Of a stretch of 64,000 bases of DNA, positions 60,867 through 64,000 are shown piece after piece (position 1 is the first letter of the stretch; each line of letters starts with the position of its first letter). The position numbers and the translations under genes were made by a program. The notes under the pieces were generated by a model, which worked only from the letters and a program-made list of their open reading frames with translations, did not search any database and was not told where the DNA came from. Origin of the DNA: Anisakis pegreffii (lineage: Eukaryota > Nematoda > Chromadorea > Rhabditida > Anisakidae); NCBI GenBank assembly GCA_035041965.1, contig JAPYMA010001355.1:1-64000 (forward strand). The letters are read 5' to 3'.

Positions 60867-63800
60867 GTAAGTAAAACAGACCGCCACCAGTCCGTATCAG
60901 TGAGATTTTCAAAGGGATGAATCTGATTGTGAGCATTCCGAAGATCTTACGAATGAGGACAGATGTGAGATCCGAAAAGGAATATATAAAGAAGAGAATG
61001 ATAATCATTTATGAGTGGATTTGGTGACTCTTCGAAGTATTATCTCATGATGATATTTCGTCAGATCCGATACTTTGCTTCATTGGAGTGCGATGTGAGT
61101 AATGAAGAGGCGATTAGTTAGGTGGTCATCTTAGATGTGCGAGAGGATAATGAATGAGCGATTTAATAGAACGAATGAAAATAATGATCTCAGTTGATAG
61201 ATCAATGCTTAATTGAATGAAATTAAGAAGAAAAGAACACTAAGCGAATGAAGCGGAGAATAAAAGTTGAAATCGCATCGATAGTAGAGAATAATCACAT
61301 TGAGGAGATAAATTCGAATAGCTAAACGAATAAATGTGAGCTGACTATGAATATAGAAGGAACTGGAGGTGCAATTAGTGATGGCGAAACGAAAATTCAA
61401 TTTGACGACTTATTCGAAAAGAAAACAAATTGATGAGATGGAAATTAAAGAAAATGCAGCACAACAGCCACGACGACAACGACGAACAATATGTACGTAA
61501 TTGCAAATCTAGCATTCTTGAATAATGTAGAACATGAATGAAGGTAATTCTTACATAATTCTTAGTTCATTTACTCTTTTGGAAGCACTCAAAGTGTAAT
61601 GGTTTTGACATGCACGGTCGACAACAATCAATATTGCACATTCTCGTGGTTTTGCGAGAGTCGACGACCTTTCTTTTTGATGATGGATTGAACATAATAC
61701 GCTTATGCGGTTTTCATCCATGAATGAATTTATGGGCGAAAGAAACGGATGAGGATGATGGGATATCGTCGATTGGGCGTCGTTCTTCATGTGATAGCGT
61801 TAGATAATACGAAAAATGAATAAGTGTTTTGAATTGCGAGCTTTTTATACCGCTATATCACACTCCAATATGACACACACTGCTCTTGCATGCACATTTT
61901 TCAGACTGAAATTGTACTTTAGATATGTCATATTCTTCTCCAAACTGAAATATTTCTGCAGCACCAAGAACACAAATAAGACAGCAAAACGATTACTTCA
62001 ATTTTTTCTTCAAAAAATCAACTGCACGATATAGGATTTCATGTGGTTTGAATGTGATTTCAATGAAATTAAATATTTGAAACGAGTCGAGATTCAAATA
62101 TCTCCATTGCATTTCTATCGCATAAAGTTTTTGATGTGATTCTGCAAACTTGAAGTAAATAAAGAAAAAGGAACGCACTTATAATTTCATCGAAAATTCT
62201 AATGAATAGAATGTGGAAATGGCATATTATATCACAGAATGAAATTGCTGCTTAAATTTCACTATAATCATCAACACTCTCAACGCTAAACGAATTAAAA
62301 ACTGAAAAGAGCGGTCAAAAATTTGAAATCAAAAATCTTTTTTTCGTTTTTTTGCTGTTGTTGAAATGAACCCTTTAAGATGATTCAGTTTTGAAGAGCT
62401 TTCTTAATAGATCGAAACCAAATACGAAATTTCGCAATTTAATTCGTTCAACTGAAAGCAACCATCATGAAATTGCGATTTTGAGATGATCAGTTCACAT
62501 AATTAAGGACGGCAATGTTTGTTTAGTTCGCATTAAAAAGACGAATGCACATTTCATTATGCTCATTGAATGCTCATTCGAAATCCCTCAATGATAGGTT
62601 CCACTTCTTATTACATTTTCTTCAGACATCAAAGCACACTACTCCTCTGTTGTGTTCGCGTATTGTGATCGGGTAAAGAGCTCGCCGAAATATTATAAAA
62701 TTTAACGATAATGAAAACAGTCGAAATTGAAGCCGTTCAAAAACTTATTATTATCATCAGCAGAAGAAGAAATGATACTTCAAAGAATGCGATCCCATAA
62801 CAAATATTACTTTTTCTTACACAAACGTAACGCAGAATTCGAGATTTTCAGATCATCAGAGATTTTGAGATGTTGTTTTAAGCGCAGTACAAAACGATGA
62901 CTCGGGCACATCTTCAAAGAGTGATATGATAGTTCGCATCGAAAAAAGCTGCCGTTAAAATATATTTCAAAGTATCAAAATATCACCTGAGCAAAACTAA
63001 TGATTTCCTAGAATACAACTCTTCTCTCTTTTCACTACAGTCAACAATCTCTAGTTTCCAGTCTTTCGTATAATCTCGGCTTATGGAATCTTAGAAAGGC
63101 ACAATTTCAAGAATTCAAATTGATGTGAGAAGAACTCAGCAAACGAAAGATCGAATTGTAAGCGAATGAATCGCAAGTGAGGAAATAGCGAGAAAAACGC
63201 CGTCAATGGAAAGAACCCATAGTGTCTGTTAGGGAATTTATTGCTCTCCTAAAATCCCACATGATCTATTACATTTGAAATTTCTCGTTGAATAATTAGG
63301 ATGTCAGCAATCGAAATAAAGCAATTTTTGGAAGGATCGACCATCTTAAAAGCAAAACTACGTTTATTCCAATATGAGAAATTAATGAGCGTTCGTTCGT
63401 TTGTTCGTTCGTTCGGCTGAATGAACGATTAGACATTAGACAGAGTGGATGCTCAGAGGTCCCACGGGGGCCTCATTTTGCTTCTTCAAGCTATTTCTGG
63501 CCAACCACTCCTCTACTGGTGATCGCTCAACAATTCAATACGAATTCATCCAATGAAAAACACAAAAAAACTTTTTAAACCGATCTTAAAACTTCTTTTG
63601 CAATTCATATAACGCAAACGTTGTCAAATTGAAATCTCATTTCGGTGCATTCAAAACATGAAAGTAATCATATCAAAGGAAATAAATGCAATTGCAACAT
63701 CGAAAACATATTTTCTGATTGATAACATAAAACTGCATGCTCAATACTAGATCAAGTGTTGAATTATTGAAAAGAAATTAGTGCTGAAGAGAGAAGGTAT

Positions 63801-64000
63801 TCAACGATATCACAGTGTGACAATCAAGCAACGAACTCAGAATGAATATTGAATTAGCACTTACTGAATCAGTTGCGAGCATGAAAGTGAGATGGCCAAT
63901 TTAAAGTATTCAGAAATTCTTTGACAAGAAGGAATCAGTGAGTGTGCGGCATGCTTTTAGCAACTCCGAGTATGTAAATGAATAATTAAGTGGATATTTG
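60867..64000. other. AT-rich stretch to the end of the window, no gene recognised
   Basis: No supported exon on either strand. If 60699-60866 is a true first exon, this could be its first intron. A GTTC microsatellite lies at 63391-63416. Confidence 0.4.
63391..63416. repeat. (GTTC)n tetranucleotide microsatellite
   Basis: About six copies of GTTC with one GTTT interruption, followed by a locally more GC-rich stretch near 63455-63475. Confidence 0.9.

Noticed and set aside
1..64000. tRNA, rRNA, CRISPR, bacterial-type operons and riboswitches
   Set aside because: No cloverleaf, rRNA or spaced direct-repeat array was recognised, and the architecture is eukaryotic.

Overview
The window looks like a contig from a nematode genome. 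It is AT-rich, with short exons, GT-AG introns of roughly 70 bp to 1.6 kb and a very compact 3' end. Its dominant gene is an ortholog of UNC-80, the large cytosolic subunit of the NALCN/NCA sodium-leak channel complex. The phylum is inferred from gene architecture and from UNC-80 and PTP relatedness; the species cannot be named.

Layout. (1) Positions 28-6785 form an almost perfect 6.8 kb palindrome with two ~3.4 kb arms around a 14-bp spacer at 3405-3418. Each arm carries the same headless protein tyrosine phosphatase (PTP) gene, with seven matching exons, an intact active site and a stop codon. The two copies point away from the centre, where their 5' ends are cut off. (2) 6786-9200 holds weak candidate exons only. 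(3) 9236-45598, minus strand, is one gene, unc-80. I traced 68 coding exons by following reading frame and splice phase and by similarity to human UNC80. They sum to 11,107 nt, an in-frame product of about 3,700 residues that ends at a TGA stop; the first Met-bearing exon was not found. Its introns hold repeats, including two copies of a ~490-bp TIR-bearing element in opposite orientations. (4) 45600-64000 is gene-poor. It holds microsatellites, a ~405-bp tandem array with a perfect hairpin at its edge, a few isolated candidate exons, and long stretches where I see nothing. It may contain the unc-80 promoter and 5' exon(s).

Function. UNC-80 works with UNC-79 and NLF-1/FAM155-type factors to stabilise and localise the NCA/NALCN channel, which sets resting excitability. 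The PTP is a separate signalling gene. No operon, tRNA, rRNA or CRISPR array was seen. The most unusual structures are the gene-bearing palindrome, the intronic repeat family with a conserved acidic reading frame, and the hairpin-flanked tandem array.
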